Part shown: positions 31,452 to 39,430 of the stretch, piece after piece
How the letters are laid out: each line of letters opens with the position of its first letter
Position numbering within the stretch: the stretch's first letter is position 1
Assembly (NCBI GenBank): GCA_035384565.1
Contig: DAOOIT010000049.1
Location: forward strand, 1 to 44,677
Length of the DNA stretch: 44,677 nucleotides
Direction of reading: 5' to 3'
DNA from: Planctomycetota bacterium
GTDB taxonomy: Bacteria > Planctomycetota > PUPC01 > DSUN01
The notes under the pieces: model-generated
Databases searched by the model: none
The model's input: the letters and a program-made list of their open reading frames with translations, nothing else
What the model was told of the DNA's origin: nothing
Position numbers and translations under genes: made by a program

Positions 31452-32738
31452 ATGAACCGACGCAGATTTCTCACGAGGACGGCCGCGGGCCTGGGGGCCC
31501 TGGTGGTGCCCCGATGGTCCCTCGCCGCGCCGCCCAGCGAGCAGATCGTCACCGGCCACATCGGCGTCGGCGGCATGGGCAGCGGGCACGTGGACTGGTT
31601 CCTTGGCTCCCCGCAGGCGCGCGTCATCGCCATCTGCGACGTGGACGAGGCCAACGCCAGGAGAAACGTGCAGAAGGTCCACGACCGCTACAAGAACACC
31701 GAGTGCACGGGCTACCGCGACTTCCGCCAGGTGCTCGACCGCACGGACATTGACGCCATCTCGACCGCCACGCCCGACCACTGGCGCGCGATGATCGTCA
31801 CCCACGCCTTCATGGCCGGCAAGGACGTCTATGCCGAGAAGCCCCTGTGCCACAACTACCTCGAGGCCCAGGCCATGCTGCGCCTCGGCGCCCGCTACAA
31901 GCGCGTCTACCAGCTCGGCACCCAGATCCACGCCGGCGAAAACTACCACCGCGTCGTGGAACTCGTCCGCTCCGGCATCCTCGGCAAAATCCACACCCTC
32001 CGCGTCTGGAGCAGCGGCGGGGTGGGGCGCATTGACCGCACGCCGAACGCCCAGGTGCCGCCTGGCCTCGACTACGACTTCTGGCTCGGCCCAGCCCCCT
32101 GGCGCCCATACGACCCAGGACACGTCCACTTCCGCTTCCGCTCCTTCCTCGACTTCTCCTGCGGCCACTACGCCGACTTCTGGTGCCACATCTCCGACAT
32201 CGGGTTCTGGGCCGCCGACATCAAGACCACGCCCAAGACCATCACCGCACGCGGCGAACTCCAGAAGGAAGGCATCGCCGACGCCCCCCGCACGATTGAC
32301 GTTGACCTCGAGTTCCCCGACGGCCTGAAATACTACTGGACCAGCTCCACCCCGCCCACCCCCGAGAACTGTGGCTGGGGCATGGCCTGCACCTTCTACG
32401 GCACCGACGGCTGGCTCACCTGCAACTACGGCGAGCGCTGGCTCTCCATCGGCGGCAATGAGAGGGTCAAGGACGTTGATTCCATCCCCAAGTGGCTCCC
32501 GCGGTCGCCCGGCCACCACGTGGACTTCCTCAACTGCATCAAGACCCGCGGCCTGACCGAGAGCAACCTGCCCTATGCAGTCAACATGACCACCCCGATG
32601 TTCTTCGGCCGCATCAGCCTGCTCCTGGGCGGCCGCACCCTGCACTGGGACGAGACGAAGAAGCAGTTCACCGGCGACGACGAGGCCAACCGCCTCCTCG
32701 GCCGCGTCTATCGCCAGCCGTGGACGCTGCCGGCGTGA
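31452..32738 (+). CDS. Tat-exported Gfo/Idh/MocA family oxidoreductase
   Basis: A protein of 428 residues. It opens with a twin-arginine signal (MNRRRFLTRTAAGLGALVV), so it is folded with its cofactor in the cytoplasm and exported through the Tat system, whose TatC is encoded at 37940. The Rossmann motif is GHIGVGGMGSGHVDWF, the active segment is KDVYAEKPLCHNYLEAQAML with EKP, and ISDIGFWAADIKTTPKTITA is the substrate-domain part. Planctomycetes carry many such exported members of unknown substrate, probably sugar oxidation in the periplasm. It is followed by a DUF1080 protein, a usual neighbour. Confidence 0.92.
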   Translation: MNRRRFLTRTAAGLGALVVPRWSLAAPPSEQIVTGHIGVGGMGSGHVDWFLGSPQARVIAICDVDEANARRNVQKVHDRYKNTECTGYRDFRQVLDRTDIDAISTATPDHWRAMIVTHAFMAGKDVYAEKPLCHNYLEAQAMLRLGARYKRVYQLGTQIHAGENYHRVVELVRSGILGKIHTLRVWSSGGVGRIDRTPNAQVPPGLDYDFWLGPAPWRPYDPGHVHFRFRSFLDFSCGHYADFWCHISDIGFWAADIKTTPKTITARGELQKEGIADAPRTIDVDLEFPDGLKYYWTSSTPPTPENCGWGMACTFYGTDGWLTCNYGERWLSIGGNERVKDVDSIPKWLPRSPGHHVDFLNCIKTRGLTESNLPYAVNMTTPMFFGRISLLLGGRTLHWDETKKQFTGDDEANRLLGRVYRQPWTLPA

Positions 32739-32823
32739 AGCATTGCGGCGCAACCCCTGACCCTGCCCGCGGTGATGTGGGAAAACCGCCGCGGGGCCGG
32801 GCCTGCTTTTAGGAGATGGGACG

Positions 32824-33435
32824 ATGCGTTGGATGGCGATTGCGGCGATGGCGTGCGCGTGGGCAGCGGCCGCGTGGGCAGGCGAGGAGCCCAAGGCAGG
32901 CCCCGCGGCGGCTGAGGAGGGCTTCGTGAGCCTCTTCGACGGCAAGTCGCTCGACGGCTGGAAGGGCTCTGTCGAAGGCTACACGGCCGAGGACGGCATG
33001 CTCGTGTGCCAGCAGAAGGGCGGCGGAAACCTGATGACCGCCAAAGAATACGGCGACATGATCTTCCGCTTCGAGTTCAGGTTCGGTCCCGGCGGCAACA
33101 ATGGCGTCAGCATCCGCGGGCACGAAATCCAGATTCTCGACGACTACGCCGACATCCACAAGAACCTCAAGCCCTGCCAGTACCACGGCTCGATCTACTG
33201 CAAGTACCCCGCCAAGCGCGGCGCCACCAAGCCCGCCGGCGAGTGGAACACCGAGGAGATCAAGGTGAAGGGCACCCAGTGGACCGTCACGGTGAACGGC
33301 CAGGTGATCGTGGACGTGGATATCTCGACCGTGCCTGGGCTGGAGGAAGTGGCGAAGCGGGCCAAGGCGCCCATCGGCTTCATGGGCCACGGCTGCCGCG
33401 TGGAGTTCCGCAACCTGCGGATCAAGGAGTTGTAA
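32824..33435 (+). CDS. DUF1080 (3-keto-disaccharide hydrolase-like) secreted protein
   Basis: A protein of 203 residues with a signal peptide (MAIAAMACAWAAAAWAGEE). The DUF1080 core is visible from FVSLFDGKSLDGWKG through YGDMIFRFEFRFGPGGNNGV, SIRGHEIQILDDYAD and APIGFMGHGCRVEFRNLRI. The fold is a concanavalin-like jelly roll; some relatives cleave 3-keto-disaccharides formed by exported Gfo/Idh/MocA enzymes, which fits the preceding gene. ATG 32824 has AGGAG nine bases upstream. Its last 14 bases overlap the 3' end of the convergent hydrolase gene. Confidence 0.88.
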   Translation: MRWMAIAAMACAWAAAAWAGEEPKAGPAAAEEGFVSLFDGKSLDGWKGSVEGYTAEDGMLVCQQKGGGNLMTAKEYGDMIFRFEFRFGPGGNNGVSIRGHEIQILDDYADIHKNLKPCQYHGSIYCKYPAKRGATKPAGEWNTEEIKVKGTQWTVTVNGQVIVDVDISTVPGLEEVAKRAKAPIGFMGHGCRVEFRNLRIKEL

Positions 33436-35689
33436 GCTCGGCCTCGCCCCAGCCCACCGGCCCGAAATGCCAGACGAACTTCGTGGCGTTGACGGCGCGA
33501 AGCTCGATCTGGCCGGCGCCGCGGATGTCGGCGGTCAGCTCGAAAAGACCGTCCGTGGCCGAGAGGACGGGCGAAGCAGCAACGCACGCGCCATCCGCCC
33601 ACACCTCGAACCGCACGCGCTCGTTCGCGTAGCGGAGGGGGTACTTCATCCCCGTCCGCTCGAGGCCCACTCGCGCCCGGAAGCGGGCGAAGCGGCCATG
33701 GAGGCTCCAAGCCGCCGTGGCGGGCGGAATCATGCCGATGCCCCGCTCGAACCGCTGCCCCTGGATCACCAGCGGGCCGGCGTCCACGCCTGCCGAGCGG
33801 TCGAAGGCGAGGGGGCCGCGACGCGACTCCAGCCTGTCGGGTGGCAGGGTTGAGAGCCACAGGCGGCCATCTCTCGATGGTTCGGTCGCCCAGTGGCCGC
33901 CGGGAATCGCCGCCCGAAGCTCGGCGCTGCCCTCGAAGAGAAGCTGCGGGTCGAAGCGCCATTCGTGGTCGAACCAGCCGATGGCGAGGAAGGAATCTGG
34001 GCCGGACGTCTTGCGGTCGAAGACGGCGTAGTCGAAGTACCAGCGGCCGCGGTCGCCTTCGAGATGCACCACGTGGCCGAAGCGGCCCCAGAGCTGCCTG
34101 TAGCTCTCGGGCGTCGAGCCCCAGACGACGAGTGTGGCGGCTGATGGGTCTAAGGCATTGGGGAGCAACAGGATAAGGCCGATGTCATCCCCTGTGAACT
34201 GGCGGCCGAAGAGACGCGCAGAGCCCGGTGCAACGGCGATGTTGAGACCGTCGAGCGCCGCCCTCACCGCGGGGTTCTCGGCAGGCGACCCGAGGGCGAT
34301 GACTGTGTGGGGGCGCGCTGCCGCTGTCGGAGTCACTGGGAAGATGCCTGTGCCGCCCCATCTCTCTTTCCACGTGGCTGCGAACTGGGCGGCACAGGCG
34401 GCCAAATGGTCGGGCGCATCTTCCGGCACGACGATGCGGAAGGGGTTCTCGAAGGCGAAGCCCGCCGGGCCGGGATAGCGCCACTTGCTGGGACCGCGAT
34501 CGGTGTGTTCCGCGACGACGTTCTGGCCGCCCGCGAACTGGCCGTCGCGGATGAGGAGGCGCGCCTCCTGGAGCGGGTCCATGACCCGATGCGGCGGCGC
34601 CCCGGCCATGTCGGCCACAAATGTGAGGGGTGGGATGACGGCGACGAGCTCCCCCGGCTCGGCGGGCGGGTTCGCGAGCAGCCAGGCGATGCGTTCGTCG
34701 CGGGTGACGGGGAAGCCCCCGTGGCCGACGCCGTCGAAGCGGTCATAGCGTAAGTTGCCAGCTCCCAATGCCTTGAGCTTGGCGGCCATGGAGTCGCCGT
34801 GGGCGACCGGCACGATGGTGTCGGCGACGCCGTGGCCGATGTAGATGGGCAGATCGGGCCGCCCTGCCAGTTGCCCCACGCGGGCGACCGGCATTCTCCC
34901 CCGCTGCGCCAGCTCGCAGGCGCGGCCGGCAGGGGAGAGGACCGAGCGCTCGTCGTCCTCCCACAGGCCCTTCCACGCGTCGGGGTCGGCGTTGCCCATC
35001 CAGGGCGCGAGGCCGCTCAGTTCGCCAGCGTGCCTCTGGGCGAAGAGCCAGGCGCCCGTGCCGCCCATCGAAGCGCCGGTGACGAGCAGCGTCGAAACGG
35101 GGTAGCGTCGCCGCACATCGGCCAGACACTCCTCGACGGCGGTCATCTGCGGCCCGCGGTAGTCGTGGCTCCCGCGGGCCAGAGGCGTGATACATAGCAC
35201 CCCGGGATAGGGGCGGACGGGGAAGCAATCGGCCATCTCGCGCACGCCCGCCGCGTGAAGGTCCAGGACGAGCGGCAGCGGGGTCTGGCCGTCCCAACCC
35301 TCGGGCACGGCCACCGAGGTGGGCAGCTCGGCGCCATCGAGGGCCGACACGGTGACGAGGACGTGGTGGCCGGGTTGGAGGTGGGGGGCAGCGATCCTGC
35401 CGAGGCTGGCCTGGTGGACGCGGATGACCTCGTCATCGAGGCGGCCGAGGAGAACGTCGCGCAAGCGCAACCGACCCAGGCGTGCGTCGAGGTAGGCTGC
35501 GTGGGCCTTGAGGTCGCGTCGGACCATCGGGTCGGCGAGCCCCTCCACGGCCTCCGCGGCCTCGGCGAGACGGCGGCGCAGGCCGCGATGCGCCCACAGC
35601 CGGACGGCGGCGAACAGGCACGCAGCGAGCGCGAGCGTGGCGAGGATGGCGAGGGGCAGGATGGCGCGCCTCCTTCGAGTTGCGGGCAT
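33422..35689 (-). CDS. Membrane-anchored alpha/beta hydrolase with C-terminal NPCBM-like domain
   Basis: A protein of 755 residues. A basic N-terminus and one membrane helix (AILPLAILATLALAACLFAA) anchor it. An esterase-like alpha/beta-hydrolase domain follows: VVLDLHAAG-like LPLVLDLHAAG, the nucleophile elbow VTGASMGGTGAW near residue 207, and YIGHGVADTIVPVAHGDS with the acid and FDGVGHGGFP with the histidine. The C-terminal 150 residues (FERGIGMIPPATAAWSLHGR; VRFEVWADG) look like NPCBM, a carbohydrate-binding module. It probably removes acyl groups from a glycan outside the membrane. I choose ATG 35689; an upstream ATG at 35743 would precede the predicted transcription start. Confidence 0.82.
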   Translation of the reverse strand: MPATRRRRAILPLAILATLALAACLFAAVRLWAHRGLRRRLAEAAEAVEGLADPMVRRDLKAHAAYLDARLGRLRLRDVLLGRLDDEVIRVHQASLGRIAAPHLQPGHHVLVTVSALDGAELPTSVAVPEGWDGQTPLPLVLDLHAAGVREMADCFPVRPYPGVLCITPLARGSHDYRGPQMTAVEECLADVRRRYPVSTLLVTGASMGGTGAWLFAQRHAGELSGLAPWMGNADPDAWKGLWEDDERSVLSPAGRACELAQRGRMPVARVGQLAGRPDLPIYIGHGVADTIVPVAHGDSMAAKLKALGAGNLRYDRFDGVGHGGFPVTRDERIAWLLANPPAEPGELVAVIPPLTFVADMAGAPPHRVMDPLQEARLLIRDGQFAGGQNVVAEHTDRGPSKWRYPGPAGFAFENPFRIVVPEDAPDHLAACAAQFAATWKERWGGTGIFPVTPTAAARPHTVIALGSPAENPAVRAALDGLNIAVAPGSARLFGRQFTGDDIGLILLLPNALDPSAATLVVWGSTPESYRQLWGRFGHVVHLEGDRGRWYFDYAVFDRKTSGPDSFLAIGWFDHEWRFDPQLLFEGSAELRAAIPGGHWATEPSRDGRLWLSTLPPDRLESRRGPLAFDRSAGVDAGPLVIQGQRFERGIGMIPPATAAWSLHGRFARFRARVGLERTGMKYPLRYANERVRFEVWADGACVAASPVLSATDGLFELTADIRGAGQIELRAVNATKFVWHFGPVGWGEAELTTP

Positions 35690-35733
35690 GGTTGCCGTGG
35701 CGATTCCCTCGACTCTCGGTGTCGCACGCGGAT

Positions 35734-35798
35734 ACGGTAGCATTCGCCTGGAAGCGGCGTCAAGCGCGCTTGACGCGCTGGCGGGTTTCAGCTACCAT
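35734..35798. promoter_or_regulatory. Divergent promoters sharing a 20-bp palindrome
   Basis: The palindrome GCGTCAAGCGCGCTTGACGC (35757-35776) contains TTGACG on both strands. Rightward: TTGACG (35770-35775), 17 nt, TACCAT (35793-35798), toward the gene at 35857. Leftward: TTGACG (35763-35758), 18 nt, TACCGT (35739-35734), toward the hydrolase. A dimeric regulator at the palindrome would control both genes at once. Confidence 0.58.
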
Positions 35799-35856
35799 CG
35801 GCGTGTCGGACCCGCAGGCCGGCGCCTTTCGAACGACCCCCCGGAGACCTGTGCTG

Positions 35857-36951
35857 ATGGCCAGGAAGTATGGCTTTGCCCTCATCGGATGCGGCGCCGT
35901 GGGCGCGCACCATGTCACGGCGATCTCGCAACTGAGCAATGCGCGGCTCGTAGCCGTGTGCGACGTGTTCGAGGCCAGCGCCCAGCGTTGCGGCGAGCGC
36001 GCCGGCGTGCCCTGGTACACCGACTACCACAGGATGCTCGAGCGCGACGATGTGGATGTGGTGAACATCTGCACGCCGTCGGGCCTGCACATGGAGCCTG
36101 CCCTCGCGGCGATGGCCGCGGGCAAGCACTGCGTGGTCGAGAAGCCGCTCGAGATCGCCCTTGACCGCTGCGACCGGATGATCGCCGCCGCCGAAAAGGC
36201 GGGGGTGCAACTGGCGACCATTTTCCCCTCCCGCTTCGGCCTGGCCGCCCAGGAACTGCGAAAGGCCGTGGACGCCGCCCGCTTCGGCAAGCTGACCATC
36301 GGCGACGCCTATGTGCGCTGGTGGCGCGCCCAGAGCTACTACGACAGCGGCGGCTGGCGCGGAACCTGGAAGCTCGACGGCGGCGGCGCACTCATCAACC
36401 AGTCCATTCACAGCGTGGACCTGATCCAGTGGTACATGGGCCCGGCGAAGGCCGTGTCGGCTGTGGCCGGGTGCCTGGCCCACACCGGCATCGAAGTGGA
36501 CGACGCGGCCATTGTGGCCGTCGAGTGGGCCTCCGGCGCGCTCGGTGTCATTCAGGGCACCACGGCCGCCTGGCCGGGCCTCGACCGCCGCATCGTGATC
36601 TCGGGGGACGCTGGCACGGCCATCCTCGAGGAAGACAGGCTGGCCTTCTGGAGGTTCCGGCGCGAACGGAAGCGCGACGAACTCATCCGAGCCGGCAAGG
36701 TCGGCGCGGAGGACATGGGCAGCGGGGCCTCTGACCCCATGGCCTTCAGCCCCGAGAACCACCGCCGCCAGCTCGCCGACTTCGTTCGCGCCCTCGAGCG
36801 CGGCACCAAGCCGCTCGTGGATGGACGCGAGGGGCGGAAGAGCGTGGAGATCGTGCTGGCAGCCTACAAGTCAGCCGAAACAGGCAAGCGTGTGGCATTG
36901 CCGCTGAACCCGGGATACAGGCCCGGCGACAAGACGATCCACCCCTCGTGA
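35857..36951 (+). CDS. Gfo/Idh/MocA family oxidoreductase
   Basis: A cytoplasmic protein of 364 residues without a Tat signal. GFALIGCGAVGAHHVTAISQ is the Rossmann motif, GKHCVVEKPLEIALDRCDRM includes the EKP catalytic segment, and GGGALINQSIHSVDLIQWYM is the substrate-domain motif. The C-terminus ends SAETGKRVALPL, as in the gene at 27709, which it resembles closely in layout. ATG 35857 has CCGGAG about ten bases upstream. It is followed after 23 bp by a sugar isomerase-like gene, a common pair for inositol or keto-sugar catabolism. Confidence 0.93.
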   Translation: MARKYGFALIGCGAVGAHHVTAISQLSNARLVAVCDVFEASAQRCGERAGVPWYTDYHRMLERDDVDVVNICTPSGLHMEPALAAMAAGKHCVVEKPLEIALDRCDRMIAAAEKAGVQLATIFPSRFGLAAQELRKAVDAARFGKLTIGDAYVRWWRAQSYYDSGGWRGTWKLDGGGALINQSIHSVDLIQWYMGPAKAVSAVAGCLAHTGIEVDDAAIVAVEWASGALGVIQGTTAAWPGLDRRIVISGDAGTAILEEDRLAFWRFRRERKRDELIRAGKVGAEDMGSGASDPMAFSPENHRRQLADFVRALERGTKPLVDGREGRKSVEIVLAAYKSAETGKRVALPLNPGYRPGDKTIHPS

Positions 36952-36974
36952 CCGGTGAACAGGAGACGAAGCCG

Positions 36975-37847
36975 ATGTTCCAGCAAGCCGTCTTCAGCGA
37001 CGAAGTGTCTCAAGACCTCAGCCGCGTGATCGCCGTGTGCAAGCGCTTCGGCCTCCAGGGCATCGAGGTGAGGAGCGTGTGGGGCCACAAGGCGCCGCAG
37101 GACATTCCGCCGGCCGACGTCAGGCGAATGCAGACGATGCTGGCCGAGGCCGACCTCGACGTGTGCTCGATCGCGGCCCCCTTCTTCAAGTGCAACATGG
37201 ACTCCCCGGAGGAGATCGCGCAGCACCACGAGATTCTGCGCAAGTGCGGCGAGCTGGCCCATGCCTTCGGCATCCGCCTCGTCCGCGGCTTCACCTTCTG
37301 GCGCAAAGGGGCCTATAACAAGCAACGCATCCTCGACCTCTTCCAGCCGGTTGTGAAGATTCTGGAGGAGAACGACATCCTGCTGGGCATCGAGAACGAG
37401 GCCTCGACCTTCATCGGCACGGGCAGCCGCCTGGCCGATTTCCTGGAGGACCTCGATTCCGACAACGTGGCCGCCATCTGGGACCCCTGCAATGTGCTCT
37501 ACGACGCCGACGACCCCGAGACGCCCTATCCCGACGGCTACGAGGCCATCAAGCCGCGCATCGTCCACGTGCACATCAAGGACTCGAAGCCCAACGCCAA
37601 GGGCGAGCAGGAGTGCTGCCCGATCGGCGAGGGCGACATTGACTACGACGGGCAGTTCGCCGCGCTGTTCGAGGACGAATATGAGGGCTGGATTTCGCTG
37701 GAGACGCACTGGCGGCCCGTGGCGTTGTCGAAGGAGCAGGTGGACAAGCCGGGCGGCGCCGACTACTCGTCGAACGCCGAGCAGGCCAGCACGATCTGCC
37801 TCGAGAAGATGCAGCGGATTATCGGGAAGGTGAGGGCGGGAAGGTAG
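36975..37847 (+). CDS. Sugar phosphate isomerase/epimerase (xylose-isomerase-like TIM barrel)
   Basis: A protein of 290 residues in the AP-endonuclease-2/xylose-isomerase-like fold. The presumed metal ligands lie in LLGIENEAS (Glu), AAIWDPCNVLYD (Asp), RIVHVHIKDSK (His) and WISLETHW (Glu). DEVSQDLSRVIAVCKRFGLQ then GIEVRS is the usual barrel start. It probably isomerises or epimerises a keto-sugar made by the preceding oxidoreductase. ATG 36975 has AGGAGA about nine bases before it, next to the stop of the previous gene, so the two are an operon. Confidence 0.9.
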   Translation: MFQQAVFSDEVSQDLSRVIAVCKRFGLQGIEVRSVWGHKAPQDIPPADVRRMQTMLAEADLDVCSIAAPFFKCNMDSPEEIAQHHEILRKCGELAHAFGIRLVRGFTFWRKGAYNKQRILDLFQPVVKILEENDILLGIENEASTFIGTGSRLADFLEDLDSDNVAAIWDPCNVLYDADDPETPYPDGYEAIKPRIVHVHIKDSKPNAKGEQECCPIGEGDIDYDGQFAALFEDEYEGWISLETHWRPVALSKEQVDKPGGADYSSNAEQASTICLEKMQRIIGKVRAGR

Positions 37848-37865
37848 CTTCGAGCGGCGAGCCAC

Positions 37866-37934
37866 AAGCCGCGAGCCGCAGGAACATCGCCCGGCTCCTG
37901 AGGGTCGTCGCTCGCAGTTCGTGGCTCGCGGCTT
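37866..37934. terminator. Long hairpin between the isomerase gene and tatC
   Basis: AAGCCGCGAGCC (37866-37877) pairs perfectly with GGCTCGCGGCTT (37923-37934), which is followed on the plus strand by CTTCTTC. The loop is 45 nt. It lies between convergent genes and may terminate both. Confidence 0.5.
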
Positions 37935-37939
37935 CTTCT

Positions 37940-39064
37940 TCAGTGCATCATCGCCTCTGGCGGCAGCTCTTCCGCGGGCGGCGCCGGCTCGGCCTCCGGC
38001 TGAGGCTTGTGCTCGGGCTCCTGCGGCTCGGCGGCAGGGGCATGCTCCTCAGGCAACGGTTCTGTGGCCTCTGGCGCCCACGGCTCCTCCTGCACTTCGC
38101 TTCCCGCGTGATAGGTCTGGTCCTCGTAGAGCGGCTCGCCCTCGCCGGTCACGTCCTGCGGAGGAGGCGCCTGGTCGGGCGGCGCGCTGGGCACATCGGG
38201 CGACGGGGGCGGCGGCTCGGGGGCCTTGGGAGGCGGCGGCGGCTCGTCCTCGAGAACGTCCCACCGCGCGCGTCGCGGCTTGAAGAGGCGCGACGCCTGG
38301 AGGCCCAGTTCGTAGAGCAGGACGAGCGGCCCGGCCACAAGTCCAAGCGTCACAGGGTCTTGCGTCGGCGTGATGAGGGCCGCGATGATGAAGATCACCA
38401 GGATGGCGTGCCGGCGGTACTTCGAGAGGAACCGCGGCGACACGATGCCGATCTTCGTGAGAGCGACGATCAGGAGCGGCATCTCGAAGGTCACCCCCAG
38501 CACCAGCATCATCAGGGCTTCGAGCTTCACGGTTTCGGCAATATCCCACAGCGGCTTGGCCCCCATCCACTGGGTGTCCTGGAGAAAGAACTGGAGCATG
38601 ATGGGGATGACCACGTAGTAGGCGAACGCGGCGCCGGCCAGGAAAAGGACCATGGCCGAGACGATCGCCGGCCCGATGACGCGCCGTTCCTTGCGCTTGA
38701 GGCCCGGGGCCACGAAGGCCCAGAGTTGCCAGACCGTGACGGGGATGGTCACGGCCACGGCCGCAAGCAAGCAGTAGTAGACCGAGGCCATGAAGAGCGA
38801 GGTGGGGGTGCGAACGAAAATCAGGTCCTCGGCATTGATCTTGCCGTTGATCTGGCAGGCGCGAACGATGGGGTACCTGAGCCACTCGAAGATCGTGCCT
38901 CGCAGCGCCACGAAGAAGACGATCGTGGCCAGCACCACGGTGCCGATACAGATCATCAGGCGCCAGCGCAGCTCGAGCAGATGCTCGAGGAAGGTCATGC
39001 GCTTCGGGTCTATGCCGAACTCGTCTTCCTCATTGGTAGCGTCGTCGAAGGGGTCGTCGGGCAT
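37940..39064 (-). CDS. tatC: Sec-independent translocase TatC with long proline/glutamate-rich tail
   Basis: A protein of 374 residues; ordinary TatC is about 250. The TatC core is complete: MTFLEHLLELRWRLMICIGT near the N-terminus with the conserved Glu, VRTPTSLFMASVYYCLL, FVAPGLKRKERR, and about six membrane helices ending in YELGLQASRLF. TatC receives twin-arginine precursors, such as the oxidoreductase at 31452. The last 115 residues are soluble and rich in P and E (EDEPPPPPKAPEPPPP; EPQEPEHKPQPEAEPAPP), with no known role. No tatA or tatB lies in the window. A promoter is found about 180 bp upstream. It converges on the isomerase gene. Confidence 0.95.
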   Translation of the reverse strand: MPDDPFDDATNEEDEFGIDPKRMTFLEHLLELRWRLMICIGTVVLATIVFFVALRGTIFEWLRYPIVRACQINGKINAEDLIFVRTPTSLFMASVYYCLLAAVAVTIPVTVWQLWAFVAPGLKRKERRVIGPAIVSAMVLFLAGAAFAYYVVIPIMLQFFLQDTQWMGAKPLWDIAETVKLEALMMLVLGVTFEMPLLIVALTKIGIVSPRFLSKYRRHAILVIFIIAALITPTQDPVTLGLVAGPLVLLYELGLQASRLFKPRRARWDVLEDEPPPPPKAPEPPPPSPDVPSAPPDQAPPPQDVTGEGEPLYEDQTYHAGSEVQEEPWAPEATEPLPEEHAPAAEPQEPEHKPQPEAEPAPPAEELPPEAMMH

Positions 39065-39242
39065 CGGGCTGAGTTCCGTTGCGGGGCAGCGTCACCCGTG
39101 CGACGGGCCGGCGTCGCCGTCGCGCCGCCAGCACAGGGCGCCGGTGGGCGGGACGGGGCCTCCGATAGCAGCCGCGCCGCGGGTCGCAGGGCGACGGAGC
39201 GTCCTGGTTCTGATGGAGGAAACGGCTTCTCCACCCTACTTC

Positions 39243-39271
39243 ATGCTATCGGATTGCCGCGGAGGAGTCAA
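39243..39271 (-). promoter_or_regulatory. tatC promoter
   Basis: On the minus strand TTGACT (39271-39266), 17 nt, TAGCAT (39248-39243). This leaves a leader of roughly 170 nt before tatC. It lies back to back with the MFS promoter at 39284. Confidence 0.65.
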
Positions 39272-39283
39272 GCGACGGAATGC

Positions 39284-39312
39284 TTGCAAAGGGCGGCGGC
39301 TTGTGCTAGACT
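39284..39312 (+). promoter_or_regulatory. Promoter of the first large MFS gene
   Basis: TTGCAA (39284-39289), 17 nt, TAGACT (39307-39312). The second MFS gene has the nearly same arrangement. Confidence 0.62.
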
Positions 39313-39430
39313 GTCGGCCCGAAACGGCGGGGGCGGCCCGTCGTAAGGCAGTCTCGTGGGTCGGAGCCATGGGCCGGGGCGATGCGGGCGAGACGGCTGC
39401 CGCAGGCCCAGCGCTCCACTGCTACGGAGG

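Noticed and set aside
39010..39430. Small genes in the tatC-MFS intergenic region
   Set aside because: Short frames there have no ribosome sites or recognisable motifs; the stretch holds two divergent promoters and leaders.
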